This document shows, piece after piece, positions 24,930 to 37,800 of a stretch of 64,000 nucleotides of DNA (position 1 is its first letter; every line of letters starts with the position of its first letter). The translations under genes were made by a program, and so were the position numbers. The stretch is from Bactericera cockerelli (lineage: Eukaryota > Arthropoda > Insecta > Hemiptera > Triozidae), in contig CM044955.1 in the NCBI GenBank assembly GCA_024516035.1, forward strand, positions 18,119,551 to 18,183,550, written 5' to 3'. The notes beneath the pieces are model-generated. The model saw nothing but the letters and a program-made list of their open reading frames with translations. It had not been told where the DNA came from and did no database searches.

Positions 24930-25122
24930 CATTATTTTTCACATTGTAGAATGACTATTGTATAATTATACTGATAGAATTTTCTCATTCTATCACTATA
25001 ATTATATAAAAAGTATAAAAAAGTATAATTATATAAATTTTCATGTAATTGCATCATAAATGATGCGTTTGAAAATAATAAAAAAAAAAATATAATAGTC
25101 ATTCTACAATGTGAAAAATAAT
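24930..25122. repeat. short foldback
   Basis: ATTTTTCACATTGTAGAATG and the following GACTATTGTATA (24930-24963) pair with TATAATAGTCATTCTACAAT and the following GTGAAAAATAAT (25091-25122), about 30 bp of stem. The inside is AT-rich and partly self-complementary. Confidence 0.7.
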
Positions 25123-25440
25123 GTGAAAAAAATTTCCTCATTCTATCAGTATTCAAAGTAAGTACAGAATTATGGGAAATTACATAGCACAAATTTGATA
25201 CATAAACGCTACAGAAATCTGACGTCCTTTTAAGTGGAAAAAGTTGAAAACATTCATATTTATAATAATTTACTATACATAGTTATTACAAAGTACTCAT
25301 GAATATTTTTTAGAATGACGGAATATGTGCTTGGCATATGCGTCGCGAATCTAGACGTCAAAACTTTATACGTAGGTATAATAATATGATGTTTCAATCC
25401 AGGGATTTCGTTTTCAAGGGCTCAAGGAATAATTTTAATA

Positions 25441-25940
25441 CAGAGTGAACGAACAGTCCCGGAACGGATTTTTTTATCTTTTTATTGGTTGAATATACCT
25501 AGAGACTTAAATTTAAATAAAGTTTTAACGCAAGATTGTCCATTTTTTAGAGGTATTGAAATTTCTACAATCTTTTCCCAAAAGTTGTGAAACAGGCATC
25601 AACTTTCAATATGTAAATGCAACCCCCTGCTTTATATCTCATATTCGAAATCTACGTTCTAATTACAATTGACTCTTCACTCCATACTTGAAACAAACGG
25701 ACCTTTGATCAACCCCGCGGAATTGTGCATTTTACTTCGGAAAAATATTGTTAAAACTTATAGAACCTCTAAGTTAAATCAAAAGTGTTATAAAACATGA
25801 ATGGTTGGAAATGATCTGTACTAACACTCCTTAAGAGATTTTACATAAAGTCTGTTACACCCTGTATACAAAAATTCAAGTCTCTAATCTTGAGCCGTTA
25901 AAACGATAAAAATTCGTTCTGGGACTTTTCGTTCACTCTG
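25441..25940. mobile_element. 500-bp MITE with CAGAGTGAACG ends
   Basis: Inverted ends CAGAGTGAACGAACAGTCCC and CAGAGTGAACGAAAAGTCCC are flanked by TA. An internal CACCCTGTATAC block links it to the CAGGGTG group. It is non-coding and Tc1/mariner-type by target site. Confidence 0.8.
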
Positions 25941-26077
25941 TACAGGTGTGTAGGTGCCATGGTATGGCGTTAACAGTCGACTGAATCTTTTTCAGAGTTT
26001 TATCAATTTTCAATATCTTGTAATATTTAACCATGATGAACGAAATAGATTTGACCCGTCAGCGTTACATACAGAGC

Positions 26078-26300
26078 ACTGTACCATCCATCAATGTATG
26101 CTGATAAACACATAGGTACATCATATAACAGTATATGTATTAAAAGTTCTCATATTTGTGTTGATCACTTTCGTGATATCACAACTACTCAAACTCGCTT
26201 TACTAAATCCACGCTGAAACCGGGACTTGAACCACCGAACTCCAGGTTACAAGTTCGCCGCTTTATCGATGAAGCCACTGGGGTCGGTGACCTTCCTATC
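26078..26300 (-). mobile_element. tRNA-derived SINE family S3, copy
   Basis: The minus strand carries GATAAAGCGGCGAACTTG, B-box GGTTCAAGTCCC and TGAGTAGTTGTGATATCACG. The 3' part with CTATGTGTTTATCAGC is shared with the copy at 31938-32150. Confidence 0.75.
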
Positions 26301-27990
26301 ACTGAACTTTACAGTAGGAGGAATTATTCATAATATTCATCTCAGGGTATCTAACATTGCCACAGGTAATTTACCTGCAAGATATATGAGTAGAAAAATA
26401 AGAGATATGTAACAAGACAATGAAATTAAGGTTTAACATGAAATGAAAACTTCAAACTTGAAACCTTAGAAGCATTTTAGTACAGAGTTTCTGAAAGTTA
26501 GCTTTTAGGATGATAGCACTTGATAGCAAAATTTTGAGAAGGTTCAAAAATATAAATAAAAATGAGATTCAACAATAATATGGCATACATGTGTCCTCAC
26601 CTAATTAATTGGACTTACTTGATACCCCACCCAATAGTTTTTGTAAATGTAAAGTAGGCCTGTAGACTTACGTGGCACTTCATTAGGGAGGCACTATTTT
26701 CGCTTTCTTTTGCTATTACTTTGACCATACCAAACCAATTTCGAAAAAATCGAAAATTTGAGCTCTTTTCAATGATACCAAAAAATCTAAATAGAAGAAA
26801 AGGACTTTTACTTCGTACCACTTAAAAAGTTCCAAAAAAACATTAGAAAGAAATTTCTATATGATAAGGAAAGTAAAAATTGTACCCTCTTTGCGCAGGT
26901 AGGCATTCAATATTCACGTAATACATTAAACTCTGGCCGTGCATTTTTCTGCTTACAAATAAATTGAAAATTAATCCCCTTCCTTTCAAAAGAGTATACA
27001 CAATTTATTTTCGTCCAGTTTTTTAGAAATTTGTTCAATTCGAATGAGGCAAGGAAATTTGAACGGTGTTTGTTTTTAAACATAAGTAAAATAAAATCAA
27101 GAAAACTAAAGGTTTTTGAAGCCAGCAGTACGTAGCAAGTACGTAGGTAAACTTCAAGTCAAAATGAACACAAATTATTTAGCATTATTTTTCTAATCAA
27201 ATAATAAATATACTTAATTTTATTATTTAAATTAATTATATTTATTTAAAAAAAGGCCCAACAATAACCCCGAAAAATAAGGCCCTATTTCTAGATATTT
27301 TTAAACTTTTGATGTTGAAGAATTTGATAAAATAAGAATCATGTCTGAATTTAAAATCGACCAAAAAATGGCCATGGTTGATATGACCGCTGCCATTGGA
27401 TTTATTTTTATGATTGTACTTCCGACAAATTCCTAATATTTTTTTATAATTTTCTGAAGTATAAAGATTAATCAGCGGGTAGCTTCTGATATTTTTTTGG
27501 TATCTATAATTCACATTCTCACACTACACAAAGCAAAGATAAAAAGTAGATCAGAGTATTGTTTCTGGTCGTCCAGGGGGGCAGAATCAATTCCATCACC
27601 ATGAAAATCCCACCCGGAAGAAAACCATCGTTTGCTCCGTCACGACAAAACCGGGTCACCCCATTTTCTTACTCAAGAAAAGATTTCAGCAAACAGGACA
27701 CGTTCATGCTAAGGAATTAAAAGATCAAGGCTCTGGAAATTTTCCAGAGAGCTGGAATGGCCGTTTTAATGGCCCTGCATTACATTTCCTAGCTGATTAG
27801 TAGAGTCAGTCGGGCATTACCCCAGCGTGGCACATTCTGAAGAAAATAAACTACCAATGGTAGGTACATATATGCTCTTCATAGTTACACGGAAGGGAGG
27901 TTGGGGGAGACGTAATAAATACAAATGGTGTGTCGTTTAAAGCTATAGAGCCATGGCGTCATAAAAACTACAAATAAGGTGCTATTTATA
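26301..27990. other. no gene seen
   Basis: AT-rich non-coding DNA. At 27560-27870 there is a patch of balanced composition without an open frame, of unknown nature. Confidence 0.5.
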
Positions 27991-28355
27991 CAGGGAGGAC
28001 CAAAAAACGTTTACACCCGTTGATTGTGTAAAAAAAAAGACGACAAACCGAACTGTGAAAAACAAAGTGGCGTAGATGGACATTGTGCAGAATCAACTCA
28101 TCTTAAGCAGGAACGAAGCACTGACCTGAAGAATAAGCCCAAGTTAGACTTTTTCGGAAGGTGCATAAAATCACTTTGTGCAGTTACAATACAGTGCAAT
28201 AATCTATTACTCTGTTTATCCTGCAAGAATGAGACTGAAGAGTCCCTTTTTCCTCACAGTCACGAAGGCCAAAAAAACGGATTGTAGATCCACGTTGGAG
28301 ATATCGTCAGTTTTCTACCATTAACGGGTGTAAACGTTTTTTTTGGTCCACCCTG
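27991..28355. mobile_element. 365-bp MITE with CAGGG ends
   Basis: Inverted ends CAGGGAGGACCAAAAAACG and CAGGGTGGACCAAAAAAAAC continue into GTTTACACCCGTT on both sides and are flanked by TA. The 87-codon open frame inside (28024-28287) has no recognisable product. Confidence 0.85.
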
Positions 28356-31040
28356 TAGAAGATCACCAGAAGATCATAATACCAGAAGATCATAATCTTT
28401 AAACAGGGATTTTATATGACAATTTCAGTGTAAACAGGAAAATGAGAAGTTGTGATTGATGAACTTGGAATTATTACATGTGTTCTTCCTATTTACTATG
28501 ATTGGCAAACTCCGAGAGACGTCAGAGCTTTTTCGATTTTATACTTGAAGGCAAATTTCGAGTATATAGCGATCAAAGGTATTCAGATTCATTCTTTTTA
28601 ATTTCATCTATTTATTTTACCATGGAGTTATATTTTTTTAATTGAAGAGTAGGACTATCAGAATTTAAATTTAAAAATCATGAAGTTAATATGTGGAAAA
28701 GAACTTTTACAGCGGTCATAAAAATTATCTTTGTACACGTAATTATGTTTTAGTATGAATTACGTATAATCAGAAGTTAAGTAGTAAGTGCCTTGAAACA
28801 GGGACAAGTTAATACGTATTAAAAGTTGTAAAAAAGCTCATCTCAGAATCTCATTCATTCAACCATACTTCTCTTAAAGTTGCTTGCAAATGTAATTAAT
28901 CCTTCTGTAGGCTCGAACTGACAGCAATCATCCTGCTTGAACTTGATCTTGAAGTCTAATTACTAAGTTTATTATTACAAAGTTTATTATAATTAATACA
29001 AAGACTGTACAAAGTCTAATATGGAAATACTCTCTCAAAGAGAGAGGGAGATTTATCCACTGATTAAACCGTTCCCGCTTGTTATAATGCACTTTTCTTG
29101 AGTTGCAAATTCACCATACCGTTTTCCCCCGAGACATCCTACATGTAGAAATAATAGTACAGGGATAGCCAAAAGTTTCTGATGAATATAACTTAATGTG
29201 GAATTCCGAAATTTCGCGGTATATTATAACTTATAACCCAATAAAACCCAATAGACCACTCTTTAAATTAATGTTAATTAAAAAATAAAAATAAAACTCA
29301 TCGATTAGAGCAATCATTTATTATTCAATTGTGCCGGAGATGGGTCACCTAGGTGTAAGCTAATGCGCTACTCACTCCACCACGGTGGCTGCCATTTTCA
29401 ATTTTTGTTACAGGTAAGTAAAATGTAATGAGGAAAAAGCATAAACCTATCAATACCAGAACAGACTTTGCGTTGCTTAGCTTCAGTACTCGCAACAAAA
29501 TGAATTTTTACATTCAATAAGAAATATGCACGATCATGGTTTAAGGATGTCATCATGTCAAGAGATTACATGCTCATGGTTAGACAATGCTAATTTCTCG
29601 TCAAAAAAGTTAGCGCTCAGAAATGATCAACGTCAAATTCTTCCTGATCCGTCAATCCTCATCTAATGACGAATACGCCAGCTTATCTTGTAGAGCATGG
29701 CGGTGGCAGAAGCTATGTTTCTCTCCTCGTCCCCTTCACTACACCTCCTCTAACCTCTTGCTTCTACCACTTCTCCTCCTCCTTCTATTTCTCCTCATCC
29801 TCCTATTTCTCTTCCTCGTCCCCTTCACTACACCTCCTCTAACCTCTTGCTTCTACCACTTCTCCTCCTCCTTCTATTTCTCATCATCCTCCTATTTCTC
29901 TTCCTCATCCCCTTGACTACACCTCCTCTTGCTTCTACTACTTCTCCTCCTCCTCCTCCTCCTCCTCCTCCTTCTCCTCCTTCTCCTCCTATACTTCTCT
30001 GCCACTTCCTACTGCTGATTCGTTTTCTCTTTTTCCTGCTTCTACTTCCTCATCCCCCTTGTAATGTCACGTTAAACTCAGTGTCATAAAACATCAAACG
30101 CATTGTATGTATATGATCCTTTAACCCCTCAATATCTCTTCAATACTCTCCCTTTCTATATTCCTGCCCTTACTTCTTCCCTATTTTTATCGCTCTCCTT
30201 TTCTCCCTCCCTTTTGTTTTTCCTCTCCCGACCTCTTTATTTCTCCTTCAGTAGCTCGTTTACTCTTTCACTGTTCTTGTCTCTTTGCACTGACATTTCT
30301 CTCTCTCCATTTTATCATTTTCTCCATTCCACCTATTTTCAATAATATACTTCCAAATAAGTGCAGCATTGAGAAATTTCATATCCAATACTGGAAATTT
30401 TAAATAGTTTCATAGTCCGCTTGAGATGAAGGACTATGCCAATTTGTATAAAATTAAAATCAATTTACCAGATCACCTTTCTCCTGAAGCGTAGTATACA
30501 AAAGTACCTAAACGATCTGACAGCTGCCTTAATCAGTACAAAGATAGTTTTGTTCAAATTATGTTTAACATCAATGGCCATTCAAGGCGCGAAAACAATG
30601 CTTTGCGCTTGACATTTGGAATAATCTCCTTAGTAGCACCTAAACTTTTTCATTAAATCAAAACGCACAGCAAATTAATACTTTATTTATAACATATTCG
30701 TACTAGCAAAGCTCAAGTTTTGCACCTACATCTCTTGTATCCTTAGTAATATTAGAATTATTATTATAAACAAGGAAGGTATAAAATTTGCATTTTTCTT
30801 CATCCGGTAAACATTCTGAAAAGGCGACAAGAAAATAACTTAAGATGTAAATCCCTCCAGTAAAATACTAACTGAACAAGTTAATCCTTCATAAGTCATT
30901 CAAAAAATTCAGAACACTTCCTTATAAATTTCCAAATTCTCTAGCATCAAGTCAAGGTAACAAAACTAGGTCACCTTGAAGGGAAAACAATTAGAACAAA
31001 GGTATTACCGGGAAATTTTGTTAATTAAATAGACTTTATT
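28356..31040. other. no gene seen; pyrimidine-rich minisatellite
   Basis: It contains a head fragment of an S1-like SINE on the minus strand (29335-29395) and a CT/CTT/CTC-rich zone (29715-30330). The rest is featureless. Confidence 0.55.
29728..29950. repeat. 89-bp pyrimidine-rich minisatellite
   Basis: Units starting CGTCCCCTTCACTACACCTC repeat at 29728 and 29817, with a third diverged unit at 29906, followed by (CTC)n. The open frames here only mirror the repeat. Confidence 0.8.
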
Positions 31041-31059
31041 AGCTGCTTAAAATGCAATC

Positions 31060-31310
31060 CAATTACGTTTTCATTGCATCACAGTTACGTGCACGACGTA
31101 AAAGATTACTATTGATACACGGGACCTCATCACGTGACCTCATTAGTTCTAATGGGGTGAATATCACCCTGCCTTGCTCCATGGTGGGTGTGACAACTAT
31201 TCAAGGTCCCGGAGGTGTGGGTTCAAGTCCCAAGTTGAGCAAAAAAGACGTGGATTTCCAAAAGGTGGTAACTCCGACACGACTCGAGCTTCATGTGTTA
31301 ATAAAGTAGC
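31060..31310 (+). mobile_element. tRNA-like SINE
   Basis: A B-box GGTTCAAGTCCC follows GGTCCCGGAGGTGTG, with a tail through GACACGACTCGAGCTTCATG. It is a single copy in this window, so the family is unproven. Confidence 0.45.
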
Positions 31311-31720
31311 TGGTTAAATGTTTAGAAATTTGAGGGTTAACTCTGTTCAAAATATTTCATATCACACATGAAATCAAATCGAATCAAAAGTCAATCATAA
31401 GTCTGAGTGGTCTAGCAATACAAAGGCTTAAAAGCTTTATATAGCCTTTCGCTCCGATTAAAATCGCCGGGCTAGAAATTTGATCATAAAATGGCGTCTC
31501 TTGATCTTTTAGCTGCAGTTTTTTTTTAAAGTGATACGTGTTTATTTTTAACCTCCTGGCCAATTGAGTTTGTTGTACATTTCAACTTGATGATTTTTTT
31601 TTCAAATCTCGCGAGAGTATAAATTGAGTAAAGTCTCGGAGCGAAGGATTTCTTTTTTTTTTTTTTAACGAATTTAAACGGTCAATCCATTCGGATTAAG
31701 AAAAACCGCAGGCCACTCAC

Positions 31721-31887
31721 TCGGTCCACGCGATCCCTGGGAATGGAAGAGTCCTTCAGGACTCCGACCTGTGGTCATCCACGGACTGCAGGAAGATTGC
31801 GTAGTTGACAGCACCTCAGGTCCTGGCGGAGAGACAGCGCCTCCTCGAGCACTGACGCGCGTTCTCTGTCTCCAGGCTTTCAAGCAA
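31721..31887 (-). pseudogene. BBS4: putative BBS4 exon 9, frame-broken
   Basis: Acceptor TTATTTCAG and donor CCGA|GTGAGT bound 167 GC-rich bases. Three pieces in changing frames resemble the next conserved part of BBS4: [12 protein letters not shown] (family LTNLEDTENAKR), [11 protein letters not shown] (family AYAEAVHLDK), and [14 protein letters not shown] (family LNYAVLLYNQGEKK). The exon entry does not fit phase 1 of exon 8, and at least two further one- or two-base shifts lie inside it. The order and spacing fit BBS4 and no other gene known to me. It could be a true exon with consensus errors or a decayed exon. Confidence 0.65.
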
Positions 31888-34800
31888 CTGAAATAAAGTT
31901 TAAAACGAAATGATTTACCCTTCGGCGTAAATACAGACACTGTACCATCCATCAATTATGCTGATAAACCACATAGGTCATCAAATAGCGTATTAAAAGT
32001 TACATATTTTTTTAAGTCACTTCGTGATATCACAACTACTCGAACTCACTTACTAAATCTCCGCTGAACGGACTTGAACCACCGACCTCCAGGTTACAAG
32101 TCCGCCCGCCTTCATCGATCAAGCTACTGAAGTCGGTGAGCAACTGAAATAATCAGAGAGTGTGAGAATTTTTACCCAATCACGCACTTTAACTAGTTAC
32201 TTAATTATATAGGAGGTGAAGAAGGGTTAATAAATTTAATATATTTTAAAAATTATCTTCACTTAATGAGTTTGTATCTCCATTGGGGAAAAAATGCAAT
32301 ACCTATGTATGATGCAATTGTTGCACATGTTCTAGATTTTAAGTTTCTCGGTTTTAGCCATATTTGATTTACGATGATTGTTGAATAGGTGTGTAATGTA
32401 TATCAACGTTTTATTAGATTTTATGAGATTTTGATAAATAAATAAATATATGTATTTATTTTTTAAATCTGTTTCAATATTATTCTAGTTCCATTTTTTG
32501 CATCGATTTTTATGAAAACACAGTTTGTTCTAACAAGCCACATAATTTATTTATACCTTACGTTAGTTTTATACATATACTAAAAAAAAATCAGTGCCTT
32601 AATAGTTTTATATTCACAAGTTACTCGTATACATTGACATTCTGCAGTTGATATTATTAAAAGATTTCAAAAAATTCAAAACCCAATTTTATTCTTTTAA
32701 GAAAAACAAAGACACAAAGCTGTATTTTCTTTTAAAAAAATTCCAGGTTGGTATTCCAAATACTCCATTTTCTTCAAATTTATTACCCACTTGTGAAAGA
32801 AAAAATACGTTTCGGGACTTTTAATATAAACAATGAAAAATGAAAACTTAACTATAAAAAATGGAAGCAAGAAATTATAGAATCATTTTGGTTAACCAAC
32901 TGGAAGACTCTCCAAAGAAAAATGACTTTCTTCCCCGTACGTCCATTTTATTCGATTATTTCCACTTTCGGTTGAATAAAATACGGTTCAATAGACTCCA
33001 GACAATGTCAAAGATGGAACCCAAATTACAAATTAAGTTAGAGAAAACAAATTACATTTCAACAGATGGTTGAATTAGATCCTGGTAACATCAAAATATT
33101 CATAGAAATCAATATCGCTGTAGAATTAATAATATCGTTTAGTGGTCATCTACAAGTAATTACGTACAGTACATTGCCGACAGCAAGTAGAGTAACGTTA
33201 GAACAGTAATAATTAACTAAACCATACCATCCACATCAAAAGTAATGACAGAGTTGGTCATTAGTGGCAACCGCTAATCGATCTGATTTCATATCGGTTC
33301 TAACATTGACTGATGTAATAGGAGACTCTTGTGAACTAAATTCTTTACATCAATTCTTCCTTCCTATTCATACTCTTTCTAACCACCCCCTTCCCCTTTC
33401 TCAACCCTTCCTCCTTTTCTTTCCTCTATTCTCCTCCTCCTCCTTTGGACCACCCTCATTTTTCTGTCTCTTTCATCTCGTTTTCTATCCTCTCACATTT
33501 ATGTATTATAACTCTCTCTCTCTTCTCTCTCTCCACCACCTCCTAACCCTTCATTCTATCTATGCTAATGTCTTTTCGATCATATCTGTCATATATTTGT
33601 TATCATCTCTTTTCTTTCATCATTCCCTCTCTCCTTCTCTCCTCTCTCTCCTCTCTGAATTTTTGTCTCTTCCGAACCGGACTTCTATCTTTTGTTCCTA
33701 AATCCTCAATTCATCCTGCTGTCAGAGAATTGTCGTCGGAAAATTAGCTCCAGAGATTTTTGAACACACGTCAGATGTGTCTCTTATCGTTTTAAATTGA
33801 TCATTTTTATTTTTGGTGAATCAGCTTTTTTGAGCACTGTACAGAGAAAGATGAGATCGCAATTTCTTTGTCGAGTTCCATCCATCTCTTTATTATTAAG
33901 ATTTTTTTTCCCTTTTCAACTTTTGTTATTTTTGAAAATCTACACACTGAAAGAATTTATTGATGAATGGTTGTGTAGAATTTTGAGGTCAACAATATTT
34001 TTACATGACAGAAAAAGAGAAGTTTAAACAAGAAAAATCCTAAGGCTCTAATTATTATTAGTTCCAAGAACATCAGATGAAGTCATTGACAGTGTTGTGT
34101 TCGTTTTTATAAATAAAAAAATTATACTTTTTTCTGGCAAGTTGGTCATGTTCGCAAATTCGAATAAACTCTATGAAGACTATCATTGTTCAGCACTTAC
34201 TCGCCAGTAAAATGTGAGTGTGGTCAGTGGTCAGTAATATGTAGATTTTGTAGATGTAGGTGTATTGTACTCATGTGTGTGGGTCACTACTTACTGGCTA
34301 GTAACATGTAGATATCCGCATGTGTGTGGGTAACTACTTACTGGCTAGTAACATATAGGTGTGCCCATGTGTGTGGGTAACTACTTACTGGCTACTAACA
34401 TATAGGTGTGCTCATGTGTGTGGGTAACTACTTACTGGCTAGTAACATGTAGGTGTCCGCATGTGTGTGGGTAACTACTTACTGGCTAGTAACATGTAGG
34501 TGTGGGCATGCGTGCGGTTCAGCTTGACGGCAGCCGAGAGGTAAGTGTAAGCAGACGCATGCTGTCGGGTATGTAAATGAAGCAAGCCCATGTTGTAGTT
34601 AATCTTCCAGTCAAGCGGAGCCAAGTAGATGGCGCGTTTGAGACAGCTGATTGCCTACAAAAATATGGAATGGAAAAATGATATACCTTCTCAAAATCGG
34701 ACTACTTTTACTGACTAGTTCTTTTTTATAAATTTTATTGTATCGTATAGAACTCAGGCAGTGGTTCAGTAACTGTTGACCCTACCAACTTGCATTGTAC

Positions 34801-37800
34801 TATTTGTGGAGCAATCGAGCATTCTGGATATCAAGCCCTGTGTTCCGATCTGAGTAGCTCAGTCGTGAAAAGCATGGGTTTCTGATTCGGAGGTTATGGG
34901 TTCAAATACCGGGGGAGGAGAAAATTATGACCGAATTTTTCCGTTTGCGGAATAGCATGGGTGTAAAGGTAAAGTGACCGGAAGTAATGCGAATGCGTTT
35001 CCGGGGCACAAATTAAAAATATTAACCTTTTAAATTTAAAAATATATATCAAGCCCTGTGTAAAACATTTTCTCATTCATAAATAAACAACAAATCATAC
35101 CGCCACAAACTTCTTCTTGCTGAAGAAACACATGCCTATGTTATTCCAGAGACAGGAAGACTCCGTGAGTTTCTGAGCAGCCAGCTTGTAGTTTGCCAAG
35201 GCTACGTCCGGTTCCTTGTATTTCTGCAATCAAAGTTAATAAGTGTAAATATGAACCTATTACCTAGTCATATTACTCTTGGGACTACCTGTCTTGCGCT
35301 GACAGTCTAAATAAAGCACTACATGTATTTGTACTTTACCTTCTGAGGTCACAGAACAATACGAGATTTTCCCTCCTACGCAATTCGAAAACGTAGAGAA
35401 ATCAATACTTTGATAGATCTTTCAAGTTCTAGTCATCACCGTAAATATCGTACCATCCCAGGTGAATGTAGATTGCTGGTTTTGTGGACAAATGTTAAAA
35501 CACACATCTCTATGTTGAAGAGGCGTTAAGACTTGGTTCTCTTGTCAATAACTGGGTACCTAGTAGGCTGGGCCGAAAAAAGCGAATTTTTGAATCGAGA
35601 ATTTTAATAGCAAAAAAAAGTTGAAGCATGGTCAGGCGTTTCCAAAAATATAACTTTCGTCGAAATTGGATGTTATCTTCCACTGCCGCAAAGCGGTTGA
35701 AGTTTGGCGGAAAAGTCGAAAAATGGCATTTTGGACCCCACTTTAAGAAAATTATAAAAATAGCAGATGAACATCTAGGAAGCTCAAATTTGTTTCAAAT
35801 TACTCAATATGTGTTCTAATTTTATTTGCAGACTAAAAATAATGAGCTTTTTGAACTCTGTTCTGTATACAGGGTGATCCAAAATCATGAAATACCACTT
35901 TTTTATGTGATTTATATGGGGTATATTATGTTTATATTTATTGAATTATTTGAATTAATCCTTCAATATTGGCAAACAAAATCATCAAATATTAAATATA
36001 TGATAGTGCTGGACAGTTTGGATGAAATTTACACTCTTCAGATGTACAGGGTGGCCAAAATTTTCATAAATTATGATGACTTTTTTATGTACTTAGTTCA
36101 TGGTTTTTTTTTACATTACAACCATGTAAATATTTTGCTAAGCAGTTTTTAGGGACATAAAATATAAATAAAGATTATAGAAAGGATAATAAGACAGTCT
36201 CTTATCCAAGATATTCCGTATGGAGCCCAGGTGATCGATGGAAAGTCTTGGGTGGAAGGAAATTTTCACCCAACACAGTGCACCTTGGGAAATATGTTGT
36301 ATAGGGAACGTATTCCTTTATCGTTGTTGCAATTTTACCTTATAGTTTGACCATTCTATTTCCTGCATTATTATTATTATTAAAATAACTGTATAAGGTG
36401 TAGCTACCATGTGTATTAGGTGGCTACACTACGCGATGAAGCTCTCCCGAACCCTCCCAACAACGAATTTTTCTTATATCGCGTCTTTTGATATCTTTCC
36501 GACCTAGTTCTTTGAGTCTCTCTGAATTTTAAGAGTTTTAATGGCTTATAATGGCGAATGGATTTCTGAGGTTATACGTAGACATTACACCTATTTCCAT
36601 TGGGAAAAAAAGTAATGATTTGGCAAAAATAACCAAATGGGTTCATAAAATATATCATATGTATATTATGCTGGTCTTTCATGCCATTTGTGGTTTCAGA
36701 AAAAAATAAAGTAGGTAAGTCCTTCAGATTAGAAAAATGCAAATCAATTTGGAATTGGTAACAAATTAACAACAACAACTGGTAGCGCAAAGGCAAAAAT
36801 GTACCTTAAACAATGGCTTTTCTCTCGCTAAATAGCGATTGAATGTTACATCTATTTTCGGTGCTGTACCCAGTGGAAAATCATTGGAGGAGATTCCATT
36901 TAGTGTCTAATGAAATGTAAGCAAATTTACTGAACTTCTACTGATGAGCAAACAACTATATCATTTAAAAAAAAAAGGTACTTGTCTTAATCACTTTCAT
37001 GATATCACAACTACTCAAAATCGAGTTACTAAATCTACGCTGAATATAGGGCTTGAACCACCGACTTCCAGGTTAGAGGTTACAAGTGCGCCGCCTTATT
37101 GATCAACAATATCATTAAATTATGTATACAGATAATTTGTTGATCTACTATTGTTTATGCTGCCACTCCAATGTTACTACGAGATATTTCCCAAGGTGCA
37201 CTGTGTTGGGTAAAAATTTCCTTTCACCCAAGACATTCCATCAATCACCTGGGCTCCATACGGAATATCTTGGATAAGAGACTGTCTTATTATCCTTTTT
37301 ATAATCCTTATTTATATTTTATGTCCCTAAAAACTGCTTAGCAAAATATTTACATGGTTGTAATGTAAAAAAAACCATGAACTAAGTACATAAAAAAGTC
37401 ATCATAATTTATGAAAATTTTGGCCACCCTGTACATCTGAAGAGTGTAAATTTCATCCAAACAGTCCAGCACTATCATATATTTAATATTTGATGATATT
37501 GTTTGCCAATATTGAAGGATTAATTCAAATAATTCAAAAAATATAAACATAATATACCCCATATAAATCACATAAAAAAGTGGTATTTCATGATTTTGGA
37601 TCACCCTGTATACAGAAAAGAGTTCAAAAAGCTCATTATTTTTAGTCTACAAATAAAATTAGAACACATATTGAGTAATTTGAAACAAATTTGAGCTTCC
37701 TAGATGTTCATCTGCTATTTTTATAATTTTCTTAAAGTGGGGTCCAAAATGCCATTTTTCGACTTTTCCGCCAAACTTCAACCGCTTTGCGGCAGTGGAA

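Noticed and set aside
28024..28287. 87-codon open frame
   Set aside because: Lies wholly inside a TA-flanked MITE and has no recognisable domain.
34272..34506. CRISPR-like array of direct repeats
   Set aside because: Units are contiguous without spacers and derive from an exon/intron boundary in a eukaryotic gene.
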